Source: Paenibacillus sabuli
GTDB taxonomy: Bacteria; Bacillota; Bacilli; Paenibacillales; Paenibacillaceae
Length of the DNA stretch: 64,000 nucleotides
Assembly (NCBI RefSeq): GCF_014705605.1
Contig: NZ_JACXIZ010000030.1
Location: forward strand, 1 to 64,000
Reading direction: 5' to 3'
Shown: one piece after another, positions 51,109 to 59,457 of the stretch
How positions within the stretch are numbered: position 1 is the stretch's first letter
How the letters are laid out: each line of letters starts with the position of its first letter
The notes under the pieces: generated by a model
The model's input: the letters and a program-made list of their open reading frames with translations, nothing else
What the model was told of the DNA's origin: nothing
Database searches by the model: none
Translations under genes and position numbers: made by a program

Positions 51109-51189
51109 ACTTAACCCTCCGTTCTGTTGAAAAAGTAATTTCAGGTTAACACAGGCGCAGGGCAATTGGCAAGACGAAATGGCTGGCGA

Positions 51190-52053
51190 TCAACATTCGG
51201 CGTTGGTCATCTCGTTGGTGAACATGCGCTTGTATTCCCGCGGCGTCAGCTTGACCGCGGATTGCGGCGCGTAATGCAGCTGCAGCGCCCGGCGCCGTTT
51301 GACCGAGAAGTTCGGCGGCGTCCCGTGATGCAGCAAGCCCGAGAACAACAAAGCGCCGCCGGGCTTGAGCGGTACTGCGACATCCTGGTCGACCTGCACG
51401 TTCACATCGCACAGCTGCCAGTCGCGTACGGAGTAATGCGGCGAACCGCCGTGCATATGGGAGCGGGGGATGACATGCATGCAACCGTTGTCCAGCTCGG
51501 CCGGATCGAGTGCGATCCAGATGCCGACGACCGACCGGTCGTAGGCCAGATTACCGTAGGCCATATCCTGATGCCACGGCTTTTCGGCTCCCCCGGTCGG
51601 GGGCTTCAGGATCGCTTGATCCTGTACGATTTTGGCCGGTTCGCCAAATAGACGCGCCATGCCGTTCATGATGTCCGCATGCTCCGCGACGGCTCGCAGC
51701 CGGGGCTCGTGATCGAGATAATCGTAGGCCTTTCGGGCCGCGAGCTCCCGATCCTCGGCTGTTTTGATCCCTTCCTTCGGCTTGACGATCTGCAGCTTTG
51801 AACCGGTCGAGCGGCCGTGTACAATATCCATCAACGCGTCGATCGATTGCCGGATCTCCGCTTCATTCAGGACGTTGTCGACGACGAGATAGCCTTGCTC
51901 CCAGAACTGCTTCACGTGCGCATCCGTCAGTTGCGCCCAGGTCGGGATGCTGTCGGCGTTCGTATTGTCGTAGCGGTACATGGACGTGGCGATCGTTTTG
52001 GCGAGTTGCTCGTCTTCCGGTGTCAAGTAAGCGGTTAACGTTTTGTTGGCCAT
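51190..52053 (-). CDS. Phytanoyl-CoA dioxygenase (PhyH) family protein
   Basis: A 287-residue Fe(II)/2-oxoglutarate-dependent dioxygenase-like protein. The metal motif His-x-Asp is in KPWHQDMAYG, the distal His in LFSGLLHHGTPPN, and the oxoglutarate-binding Arg probably in SVKRRRALQLHY. Length and motifs fit PhyH-like enzymes of Paenibacillus that often sit beside an AraC regulator, as here. The natural substrate is unknown; hydroxylation of a small carbohydrate- or lipid-derived metabolite is plausible. GGAGGAACAG precedes the ATG. It is the gene before the hflX leader on the same strand, but the hflX leader should have its own promoter. Confidence 0.85.
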   Translation of the reverse strand: MANKTLTAYLTPEDEQLAKTIATSMYRYDNTNADSIPTWAQLTDAHVKQFWEQGYLVVDNVLNEAEIRQSIDALMDIVHGRSTGSKLQIVKPKEGIKTAEDRELAARKAYDYLDHEPRLRAVAEHADIMNGMARLFGEPAKIVQDQAILKPPTGGAEKPWHQDMAYGNLAYDRSVVGIWIALDPAELDNGCMHVIPRSHMHGGSPHYSVRDWQLCDVNVQVDQDVAVPLKPGGALLFSGLLHHGTPPNFSVKRRRALQLHYAPQSAVKLTPREYKRMFTNEMTNAEC

Positions 52054-52171
52054 GGTCTGTTCCTCCGGTAAGTTTTGACTTCTGGCCTCTTCATTCTAGC
52101 ATGCGAGTCCTTTCGCCAGACATGCAGCCACTTGCGTATTTTTTATACTTACTCGATAGCGATGGACGCGT

Positions 52172-53041
52172 TCAGGGGGCTTCCGTTCCGGGTTGTGGCG
52201 TACCGGAATGCGTCCGTGTCGGCGCCGATTTGTACAGGAAGCGAGAAGGCGGGCAGCCGTGATGCTGCTTGAACTGCCTGCTGAACAAGTAAATGTTCGT
52301 GTAGTGCAGCGCTTCGGCCACCTGGGTCACATTCATCGACGTTTCGGCCAGCAGATGCGCGGCCCGCTCCATTCTTACCCGGGTCATGTATTGCTTCAAC
52401 GAGGTGCCGGTGTGCTTCTTGAACATTGCGCTTACATACTGTGGAGACAAGCCAACGCGGTCCGCCAGTTCGCGGTGCGGGATGCGGCGCCCGCCTTCTT
52501 CCCGCATGTATGCGATCAATTGTCCGACCAGATGCTTTTGCTTGCGCGGCAATTCAATCGCCGGATCAGGCGCGCGAGCATGCTCGCGGTACAGCTGCAG
52601 CAACGCGAGCTTGAGCACATAGTCCAGCTCCTGTTCTTTCCCGTCCGGTTCGTAATAGAGCAGATGAAGCATCCGGTGCAGGAGCATTTCAAAAAAATAG
52701 GGGTCCTCCAGATCTGTGCAGCGGGGCGGCAGCGCATCCGGTTGAACAGGCCCGGCCTTCTCTGCAATCGAAAAATGGATATAAATCACTGTCAGCCTGT
52801 CCATCGGGTCCTGCTTCGCCGCCGGCCGGTCGCCGGGACGAACCAGGAAGCACCGGCCTTTGCGCAGCGGGTAGCGCCGCCCCTCAAGCATCAGCTCGCC
52901 TTTGCCCGCAACGACGTACCACAGATCGTAATCGACAAGCGGAGGCGGCGACCAATTCCAGCCGATTTCGCAATTCGCTTTGCCAAAGCCGGCGAAGCGG
53001 CCCAGGTGTACTTCATCCAGCCATGTGATGTGCGTGGTCAT
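52172..53041 (-). CDS. AraC-family transcriptional regulator with cupin sensor
   Basis: A 289-residue regulator. The N-terminal 100 residues are an AraC_binding cupin (DYDLWYVVAGKGELMLEGRR, YPLRKGRCFLVRPGD). The C-terminal 100 residues have two HTH motifs: IPHRELADRVGLSPQYVSAM then MNVTQVAEALHYTNIYLFSR. ATG 53041 follows AAGGGA; the longer frame from 53134 has no ribosome site. It lies 118 bases upstream of the PhyH gene on the same strand, and such regulator-PhyH pairs suggest it controls that gene. The ligand is unknown. Confidence 0.9.
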   Translation of the reverse strand: MTTHITWLDEVHLGRFAGFGKANCEIGWNWSPPPLVDYDLWYVVAGKGELMLEGRRYPLRKGRCFLVRPGDRPAAKQDPMDRLTVIYIHFSIAEKAGPVQPDALPPRCTDLEDPYFFEMLLHRMLHLLYYEPDGKEQELDYVLKLALLQLYREHARAPDPAIELPRKQKHLVGQLIAYMREEGGRRIPHRELADRVGLSPQYVSAMFKKHTGTSLKQYMTRVRMERAAHLLAETSMNVTQVAEALHYTNIYLFSRQFKQHHGCPPSRFLYKSAPTRTHSGTPQPGTEAP

Positions 53042-53249
53042 GCCGACCAGTCCCTTCCCCGTGAATGAGCCCGCGCCGTTGCGCCGATTCCTCCGATATG
53101 CCACCAGTATAAACGAAATGGCGCGCAACGTCATGCAGCGCCAATCAATAGACGAGCACGGACTGGACTTCTATCCAAACTGTGATATACTATACAATAT
53201 AAACTTACTGAATAAAGGTTAGTATATTTGCAGAAGGGGGAACTACACA

Positions 53250-54305
53250 ATGGAAATCGGAATCAGCACCTTCGTCGAGACGTCGCCGGATATGAAGACG
53301 GGAGAAGTCATCAGCCACGCGCAGCGGCTGCGCGAGGTCGTGGAAGAAATCGTACTGGCCGATCAGGTCGGGCTCGACGTCTATGGCGTCGGCGAGCATC
53401 ATCGCGAGGATTATGCCGCCTCGGCACCGGCGCTGGTACTGGCGGCAGCCGCGACGCGGACCAAGCGCATTCGGCTGTCGAGCGCGGTGACGGTGCTCTC
53501 GTCGGACGATCCGGTGCGCGTGTTCCAGCAGTTCGCGACGGTCGACGGACTGTCGGACGGACGGGCGGAGGTAATGGCGGGACGGGGATCGTTCATCGAG
53601 TCCTTCCCGCTGTTCGGCTACGATCTGCAGGACTACGACGAGCTGTTCGAGGAGAAGCTGGAGCTGCTGCTCCAGCTGCGCCAGTCTGAGAAGGTCACGT
53701 GGAAGGGCAAGCACCGGGCGCCGATTCACAATCTGGGCGTCTACCCGCGTCCGGTGCAGGACCCGTTGCCGGTCTGGATCGGCAGCGGCGGCAATACGCC
53801 GTCCGTCATTCGTGCGGGCATGCTCGGACTGCCGCTCGTGCTGGCGATCATCGGCGGGCAGCCGGTGCAGTTCGCGCCGCTCGTGCAGCTGTACAAGCAA
53901 GCGGCGTCCCGCGCGGGACACGACGCGGCGGCGCTGCCGATCGCTTCGCACTCGCACGGGTTCATCGCCGAGGACGATCAGACGGCAGCGGACAAGTTCT
54001 TCCCGTCGACCCAGGACCGCATGAATGCAATCGGCCGCGAGCGCGGCTGGCCGCCCTACACGCGCGGCACCTTCGATGCGGCCCGCACGCTGCAGGGGGC
54101 GCTCTATGTCGGCTCGCCGCAGACGGTGGCGGACAAGATCATCTACCTGCGCAAGCAGGTCGGCATCACGCGCTTCATGCTGCACATGCCGCTCGGCACG
54201 ATGCCGCACGCGGACGTGATGCGCGGCATCGAGCTGCTCGGCACCGAGGTGGCGCCGCGCGTGCGCGAGGAGATCGCGCGCTGGGAGGCGGAGGGGGGCG
54301 AATAA
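53250..54305 (+). CDS. LLM-class flavin-dependent oxidoreductase
   Basis: A 351-residue luciferase-like monooxygenase family protein. It shows GLDVYGVGEHHREDYAASAP, the typical RIRLSSAVTVLSSDDPVRVF, GRAEVMAGRGSFIESFPLFG and PLPVWIGSGGNTPSVIRAG, which form the FMN barrel. The group often oxidises small aromatic or sulfur compounds using reduced FMN from a separate reductase. AGAAGGGGG precedes the ATG. It is divergent from the AraC regulator and monocistronic, ending before a terminator. Confidence 0.9.
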   Translation: MEIGISTFVETSPDMKTGEVISHAQRLREVVEEIVLADQVGLDVYGVGEHHREDYAASAPALVLAAAATRTKRIRLSSAVTVLSSDDPVRVFQQFATVDGLSDGRAEVMAGRGSFIESFPLFGYDLQDYDELFEEKLELLLQLRQSEKVTWKGKHRAPIHNLGVYPRPVQDPLPVWIGSGGNTPSVIRAGMLGLPLVLAIIGGQPVQFAPLVQLYKQAASRAGHDAAALPIASHSHGFIAEDDQTAADKFFPSTQDRMNAIGRERGWPPYTRGTFDAARTLQGALYVGSPQTVADKIIYLRKQVGITRFMLHMPLGTMPHADVMRGIELLGTEVAPRVREEIARWEAEGGE

Positions 54306-54357
54306 TCGAGGTTCGGAGCCTGGAAGTCGAAGCGTGAATTCGGGGATGGCTTCATAT

Positions 54358-54402
54358 ACGCAAGTTATCGGGTGATCGCAGCTCGATGGCTTGCGTTTTT
54401 TT
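54358..54402 (+). terminator. Intrinsic terminator after the LLM gene
   Basis: ACGCAAG...ATCG pairs with CGAT...CTTGCGT, followed by a run of seven T (54396-54402). Confidence 0.8.
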
Positions 54403-54450
54403 CGTTGCCGCGCCGTCCTACGGAAGGCATTGAGAAGCGGAAACGGATCG

Positions 54451-54484
54451 TATACAATAGGCATAGCAAAAGTAAGCGGTTACG
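54451..54484 (+). promoter_or_regulatory. Promoter and LacI-type operator of the second regulator/kinase pair
   Basis: TATACAAT (54451-54458) is a good -10 region. AGTAAGCGGTTACG (54471-54484) follows 12 bases later and matches the GTAANCGNTTAC core seen at 19429, 19637 and 39181, in the same position relative to the -10 as at 19429. The same repressor could act here. Confidence 0.55.
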
Positions 54485-54522
54485 AATAAGGCTGCTCACG
54501 GCAGCGGCGCAGGGGGAGTCCG

Positions 54523-55299
54523 ATGTATCAGGTAGTCATCGTAGACGACAACGTGTTGGATCGAAGAGGGATCGCCGGGTTACTGCCGTGGCAGTCGCTC
54601 GAATGCGAGATCGCCGGCATATACGCCAACGGGCTCGACGCGATGTCGGGGATCGGAGGCGCGTCGCCGGACCTGGTCATCACCGATGTCGAGATGCCGC
54701 TCATGGATGGCATCGAACTGGGGCGGCGCATTCGCAAGCGCCATGCGTCCACTCAGCTGGTGTATATGAGCAATTATAACGATTTTTCCTTCGTGAAGGA
54801 GGCGCTGCAGCTCGAGGCGGCGGACTACGTGCTGAAGCCGGTGCGCAAGGCGGAGCTGCAAGCGACCGTGGAGCGGGCGCTGTCCAAGGTGCTGCGGGAG
54901 CGCACGCTGGAGACCGAGCGCCGCAAGCTGCTGCAGGAGGAGCGCGACACGGGGCAGGTCGTCCGGGAGGAGGGCTACCGCGAGCAACTGGCCAATCGCA
55001 TTGCGGGCATCGTGCACGAACGGTATGGCACGAGCCTTGCCGTGCAGCACATCGCGGACGAGCTGTACGCCAGCGTCAACCACATCAATCAGGTGTTCAA
55101 GGCGTGCCGCGGCCAGTCGGTGTTCGATTACTTGACGGCCTACCGCATCGAACAGGCCAAGCAATATTTGCGCCATTCGGACAAGAAGGTGTACCAGATC
55201 GCCGAGCTGGTCGGCTATACGAACAAATCCCATTTTACGCTGCTCTTCAAGAAGCATACCGGCTTTACGCCCGCCCAATACAAAGAACGGTATAGCTAA
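54523..55299 (+). CDS. Response regulator with AraC-type DNA-binding domain
   Basis: A 258-residue, compact YesN-like regulator. The receiver has VIVDDNVLDRRG (Asn replaces the usual Glu after Asp-Asp), the phospho-accepting Asp in LVITDVEMPLMDG and Lys in YVLKPVRKAE. A short coiled linker (about 125-150) leads to two HTH motifs, LAVQHIADELYASVNHINQV and VYQIAELVGYTNKSHFTLLF. Unlike the regulator at 33872 it has no long middle segment. It precedes its kinase, reversing the usual order. Likely target: the transporter operon at 57497. Confidence 0.92.
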   Translation: MYQVVIVDDNVLDRRGIAGLLPWQSLECEIAGIYANGLDAMSGIGGASPDLVITDVEMPLMDGIELGRRIRKRHASTQLVYMSNYNDFSFVKEALQLEAADYVLKPVRKAELQATVERALSKVLRERTLETERRKLLQEERDTGQVVREEGYREQLANRIAGIVHERYGTSLAVQHIADELYASVNHINQVFKACRGQSVFDYLTAYRIEQAKQYLRHSDKKVYQIAELVGYTNKSHFTLLFKKHTGFTPAQYKERYS

Positions 55300-55494
55300 A
55301 AGTGCGGTGAAAAAGCGCCAAAGTGGCCGGAAATGGGTTGGAGAAGCGCAGCGTCGGTCGAAATACGCATTTCGGGCACGGCGACCGCATAAAGAGAGGG
55401 GGGATGCGCTACGGGCCCGTTCAACAAGTCGTCAGGTAGCCGGTGGGGCGGTTGGCGCCGCAGCTCCGGCAAGCTGCCCTACAAAACCAAGCTC

Positions 55495-57315
55495 ATGCTG
55501 ACCACGCTGCTCGTGATCTTTCCGCCCTTGCTTTTATTGTCGGTCGTCTACTTGAACACGTATTATGAATCGCAGCGGCTGGCGCTGCTTGAGCAACTGT
55601 CGCGCACGGCCGGGGCGGAGCTGGCGGTGTACGATCAGCGGTTTTATTCCGCATCGATGAAGCTCCGCAATTTGACGAACAATCCGGATGTCGTGTATTT
55701 GCTGCAGCACGATTACAGAGACAATTTGCTCAGCTATATGGAAAATCTGGACGAGGTCATGCCTGTCATGGACGCGCTTCGGTCCGACGATCCGAACACG
55801 AGCTTGAATTTGTACAGCTTCAACGAGACCTTGTACCGCACCTACGGCATTCGCTGGGCCAGCGAGCTGCGCGGCGTCGAGCCAGAGACGATCTATGCCT
55901 ATGGGCGAAAGTTCATTCCGTATTATGTCTTTGACCTGAATGGATCATCCGGTAAGACGGTCAAGCTCTACGATGTCATCCACGATTACAGCGGCTTGCT
56001 GGCGATCGCCGAGATCGCGGTGCCGGTCGACCCGCTGGTGCGGCAGCTGGCCTCGCGCCTGCCGCAGGGCAGTCTGGTCGAATATGTGGCCTCGGCGCCG
56101 GAGACCGAAGTCTGGTTGTGGGGCGAGCCACCACCGCAGTCGTCGCATGCGCCCGCAGCGAGAGCGGCGAGCGCACAGTCCTTCGCTATGACGTCCGGTT
56201 CGGCGCAGCCCGCCGTCGGAGCTGATCTCGCAAGCAGCAGCAGCGACGCATTGTCTGCCTATACCCGGCTCGCGATTTCGTCCGCGGCCGGCGGCGGCGA
56301 ATTTGTCATCCATGTACCGGATCGCTATGTGCGAGCCGAGCTGGCCCGCTACATCTGGACGCCGGCGCTGATGATCGGCGGCTTGCTCTGCACCATTTTC
56401 GTGTCGATTCAGCTCGTGGCCAGGCTGCTGACTCGGCGTCTCGGTCTGTTGATGGAGCGGACGAAGCGGCGGCTGGAGAAGGGGGGCGACCTGGACAAGG
56501 CGCCGACTTTTTTTGGCGCCGACGAGTTCGGGCAGCTCGACGAGGCGTTTCGCGAGTTGCTGGAGCGGGTCAAATTTTATTACAACGAATCGGCGCAGAC
56601 CGAGCTGCGCAGGAAGCTGCTGGAGACCGAGCTGCTGCATGTGCAGGTTAATCCGCATGTGCTGTATAATTCGTTGTCCGCCATTCGCTGGGTGTACGAC
56701 GATGCGCGCTTGCATCAGCTGATCGATACGATGGTCGATTACTACCGGCTGTTTTTGAATCGCGGGCACGTCGAGACGCGTCTGGACGACGAGCTGCGCA
56801 TGATCGAGAAGTATGTCCACATGCAGCAGTTCGCGTACGCTTCGGCGTTCCAGTACGAATGCGAGGTCGAGCAGGGGCTGCGCGAAGACGCGTTCATCAT
56901 GGGGCATCTGATTCAACCGATTGTGGAGAATGCGCTCGTGCACGGCATTCGCCTGCTGGAGAGCGGCGGCAAGGTCGTCCTCTCCGCCGAGCGGCAAGGC
57001 GAGCTGCTCCTCGTGACGGTGCGCGATAACGGGGCCGCGTTGTACCATCGACATGCGCGACGGCCGCCCGCGGGAGAAGCCGGAGCGGCGGAGACTGCGC
57101 AGACGGACGAGCTCGACGCCGATGAAGAGCAGCGGTTGCTGGCCGCGCGCAGCCAGTCCGCTTCACCGGTCGGCAGCGGCTACGCGCTGCACAATATTCA
57201 GAGCAGGCTGAAGCTGTATTACGGCGAACGATACGGCGTCAGGCTCGAGCGCGGACCGGGCGAATGGACCGTCGTGACCATCACGCTGCCTTATCGGACC
57301 GGCGCGTCCTCATGA
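55495..57315 (+). CDS. Sensor histidine kinase, YesM type, start uncertain
   Basis: A membrane kinase of at least 606 residues. Helices near residues 2-21 and 283-305 flank an extracellular sensor that carries an unusual Ser/Ala-rich insert (about 210-255). HAMP is followed by the block LLHVQVNPHVLYNSLSAIRW, with the phospho-accepting His near residue 385, and by VENALVHGIRLLESGG. ATG 55495 lacks a ribosome site, and the reading continues well upstream as GKLPYKTKLM, a typical kinase start. A well-placed ATG at 55404 behind AGAGGGGGG is in another frame; removing one C from the CCC at 55416-55418 would join them. A frameshift or sequencing error near the start is likely. Confidence 0.85.
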   Translation: MLTTLLVIFPPLLLLSVVYLNTYYESQRLALLEQLSRTAGAELAVYDQRFYSASMKLRNLTNNPDVVYLLQHDYRDNLLSYMENLDEVMPVMDALRSDDPNTSLNLYSFNETLYRTYGIRWASELRGVEPETIYAYGRKFIPYYVFDLNGSSGKTVKLYDVIHDYSGLLAIAEIAVPVDPLVRQLASRLPQGSLVEYVASAPETEVWLWGEPPPQSSHAPAARAASAQSFAMTSGSAQPAVGADLASSSSDALSAYTRLAISSAAGGGEFVIHVPDRYVRAELARYIWTPALMIGGLLCTIFVSIQLVARLLTRRLGLLMERTKRRLEKGGDLDKAPTFFGADEFGQLDEAFRELLERVKFYYNESAQTELRRKLLETELLHVQVNPHVLYNSLSAIRWVYDDARLHQLIDTMVDYYRLFLNRGHVETRLDDELRMIEKYVHMQQFAYASAFQYECEVEQGLREDAFIMGHLIQPIVENALVHGIRLLESGGKVVLSAERQGELLLVTVRDNGAALYHRHARRPPAGEAGAAETAQTDELDADEEQRLLAARSQSASPVGSGYALHNIQSRLKLYYGERYGVRLERGPGEWTVVTITLPYRTGASS

Positions 57316-57351
57316 CGCGTCCGAATCGGCGCTTCAATCTTGCGCTCGCAC

Positions 57352-57382
57352 ATACCGACTGCCGTTGGCGGTCGGTATTTTT
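57352..57382 (+). terminator. Intrinsic terminator after the kinase gene
   Basis: ATACCGAC and GTCGGTAT are perfect arms with GCC/GGC inside, followed by TTTT. It separates the regulator/kinase unit from the transporter operon, which therefore needs its own promoter. A cre-like TTGCAAGCGCTATG overlaps the start codon of that operon (57485-57498). Confidence 0.85.
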
Positions 57383-57496
57383 GTGTGGAATTCCGTTATC
57401 TTTTTTCGTTTTTCGCAGGTTGTGAAGCGATTCGGAATGAACGAAAATAAGACGTAGCGGACGGCAAGACATTACAGGAGAGAGGTTGCAAGCGCT

Positions 57497-58489
57497 ATGA
57501 AAGTGGAAAATCGCATGAACCGGGGCGTTGGCTCACGGCGGCAGCCATTGCCCGACAAAAGAATGGCCGGCGGCAGCCGCCCGCCGTCATGGCGGTGGAA
57601 ACAGATGAAAAAAGATCGGGCCGTGTATGTGCTGTTGCTGCCGGCTTTGCTATCGGTGTTTGTCTTTTCGTACATGCCCATGCCGGGATTGATTGTGGCG
57701 TTCAAAAATTACGATGTGTTTGCAGGCTTTTGGGGCAGCGATTGGGCGGGCCTGACGCATATCAAAGGCATTTTCCAGATGCCGGCCATGTCCGCCGCCA
57801 TTCGAAATACGCTGTTGATCAGCGTGCTCAACCTCCTGATTGTGTTCCCGGCGCCCATTTTATTGGCGCTGCTGCTCAATGAACTGAGGCAGCAGCTGTT
57901 TAAACGCATTTCGCAAACCTTGCTCTATTTGCCGCACTTTTTATCCTGGATCTCTGTCGTCGGCATCGCCTATGCGTTTTATTCGCTCTACGGGCCGTTG
58001 AATGAGCTTCTCGTGACGTTGTTCGGCGAAGGGACGGAACGCGTGCTGTTTTTATCGGACCAGTCGCTGTTTATTCCCAACCTGCTGCTGCTGACGTTGT
58101 GGAAGGAAGCCGGATGGAGCACGATCATCTTTTTGGCAGCGATTTCATCGGTCGACCTGGCGATGTACGAGGCGGCGCATATGGATGGCGCGAGCAAGTT
58201 CAAGCAGGCGCTGCACATTACGCTGCCGTCCATTTTGCCGGTCATCATGATCATGCTCATTTTTCAGCTCGGCACGTTGTTCAAGAGCAACTTCGAGCTC
58301 GTCTACGGACTGCAGAACCCGTATGTCGACATGGAGGTCATTTCGACGCTGATTTTCAAGCAAGGCATCCAGCAAGGCTCGTACTCGCTCACAACCGCGC
58401 TCGGCTTCGTCGAAGGCTTGGTGGCGCTGACGCTGACCATTGCGGCCAACTTCATTTCGAAGAAGCTGACGAATAACGGAATCTGGTAA
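57497..58489 (+). CDS. Sugar ABC transporter permease, LplB type
   Basis: A 330-residue permease with a 35-residue hydrophilic N-terminal extension before VYVLLLPALLSVFVFSYMPM and PGLIVAFKNYDVFAG. The ATPase contact loop reads YEAAHMDGASKFKQALHITLP. CAGGAGAGAGG precedes the ATG. It heads a permease-permease-binding protein operon, an order opposite to the one at 19.8 kb. ATG 57515 is a possible alternative start. Confidence 0.92.
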   Translation: MKVENRMNRGVGSRRQPLPDKRMAGGSRPPSWRWKQMKKDRAVYVLLLPALLSVFVFSYMPMPGLIVAFKNYDVFAGFWGSDWAGLTHIKGIFQMPAMSAAIRNTLLISVLNLLIVFPAPILLALLLNELRQQLFKRISQTLLYLPHFLSWISVVGIAYAFYSLYGPLNELLVTLFGEGTERVLFLSDQSLFIPNLLLLTLWKEAGWSTIIFLAAISSVDLAMYEAAHMDGASKFKQALHITLPSILPVIMIMLIFQLGTLFKSNFELVYGLQNPYVDMEVISTLIFKQGIQQGSYSLTTALGFVEGLVALTLTIAANFISKKLTNNGIW

Positions 58490-58502
58490 GGGGGCCAACG
58501 GC

Positions 58503-59402
58503 ATGAAAAACCAAAGCTTGGGTTATCGCCTATTTACAATCGCCAATTATCTCTTTATTACCATGCTGGCCCTGGCCACCTTGTATCCGTACCTGAATAC
58601 GCTTGCAGTGGCGTTGAACGACGGCGGCGATACGATGCTCGGGGGCGTGACGTTCTATCCGCGCATGCCGACGCTGGAGAACTTCACGACAATTCTGTCG
58701 AGCGAATCGATGCTCCGGGCGCTGTTCGTTTCGGTGCTGCAGACGGTGCTTGGCACCCTGCTCGGGCTGATCGTCCAATTTACAGCCGCGTACGCCCTGA
58801 CCAAGCGCAGGCTCGTCGGAAGGACCGGCATCTTGCTTTATCTGACCATTCCGATGTTTATTACCGGCGGGCTCATCCCGACCTATTTGCTGTATTCCAA
58901 TCTGCAGCTGCTCAATACGTTGTGGGTCTACGTGCTGCCGGGCGCCTTTTCGTTCTTCAACGTCATCATTATCCGCACCTATATGTACACGCTCCCGGAG
59001 AGCCTGGAGGAGTCGGCGAAGATCGACGGCGCAGGCGAGTGGAAAATATTGTGGCGCATCGTGCTGCCGCTGTGCCGCCCGATCCTGGCGACGATCGCGC
59101 TCTGGACCGCGGTCGCCAATTGGAACGACTGGACGACCACGCTGTACTTTATTACGAAGAGCAATCTGCAGACGCTGCAATACAAGCTGATGCTGATGAT
59201 CAAGGAGAGCGAGATGATCGCCCGCCTGATGCAGGAAGCGATTGAACGCGGCGAAACGGTGCCGAACTATACGGCTCGCGTCACGTCGGAATCGATTCGC
59301 GCCGCGCAGGTTATCATTACGACGATCCCAATCATTCTCGTCTACCCGTTTTTGCAAAAGCATTTTATTAAAGGGGTGTTGATCGGTTCCGTGAAGGAGT
59401 AG
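58503..59402 (+). CDS. Sugar ABC transporter permease, LplC type
   Basis: A 299-residue permease. It has the class start LATLYPYLNTLAVALNDGGD, the contact loop EESAKIDGAGEWKILWRIVLP and the end QKHFIKGVLIGSVKE. It begins 13 bases after its partner with AAGGGGG in between, and is followed 55 bases on by the binding-protein gene. Confidence 0.93.
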   Translation: MKNQSLGYRLFTIANYLFITMLALATLYPYLNTLAVALNDGGDTMLGGVTFYPRMPTLENFTTILSSESMLRALFVSVLQTVLGTLLGLIVQFTAAYALTKRRLVGRTGILLYLTIPMFITGGLIPTYLLYSNLQLLNTLWVYVLPGAFSFFNVIIIRTYMYTLPESLEESAKIDGAGEWKILWRIVLPLCRPILATIALWTAVANWNDWTTTLYFITKSNLQTLQYKLMLMIKESEMIARLMQEAIERGETVPNYTARVTSESIRAAQVIITTIPIILVYPFLQKHFIKGVLIGSVKE

Positions 59403-59457
59403 CGCATGCGCGGACCGCTCGCATAAAAACAAAATTCCGGAAGGGACGGTAACGAAA

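Noticed and set aside
53186-53226. TATACTA / TAGTATA inverted repeat before the LLM gene
   Set aside because: The 7-bp arms are 27 bp apart in AT-rich promoter sequence; too loose to claim as an operator.
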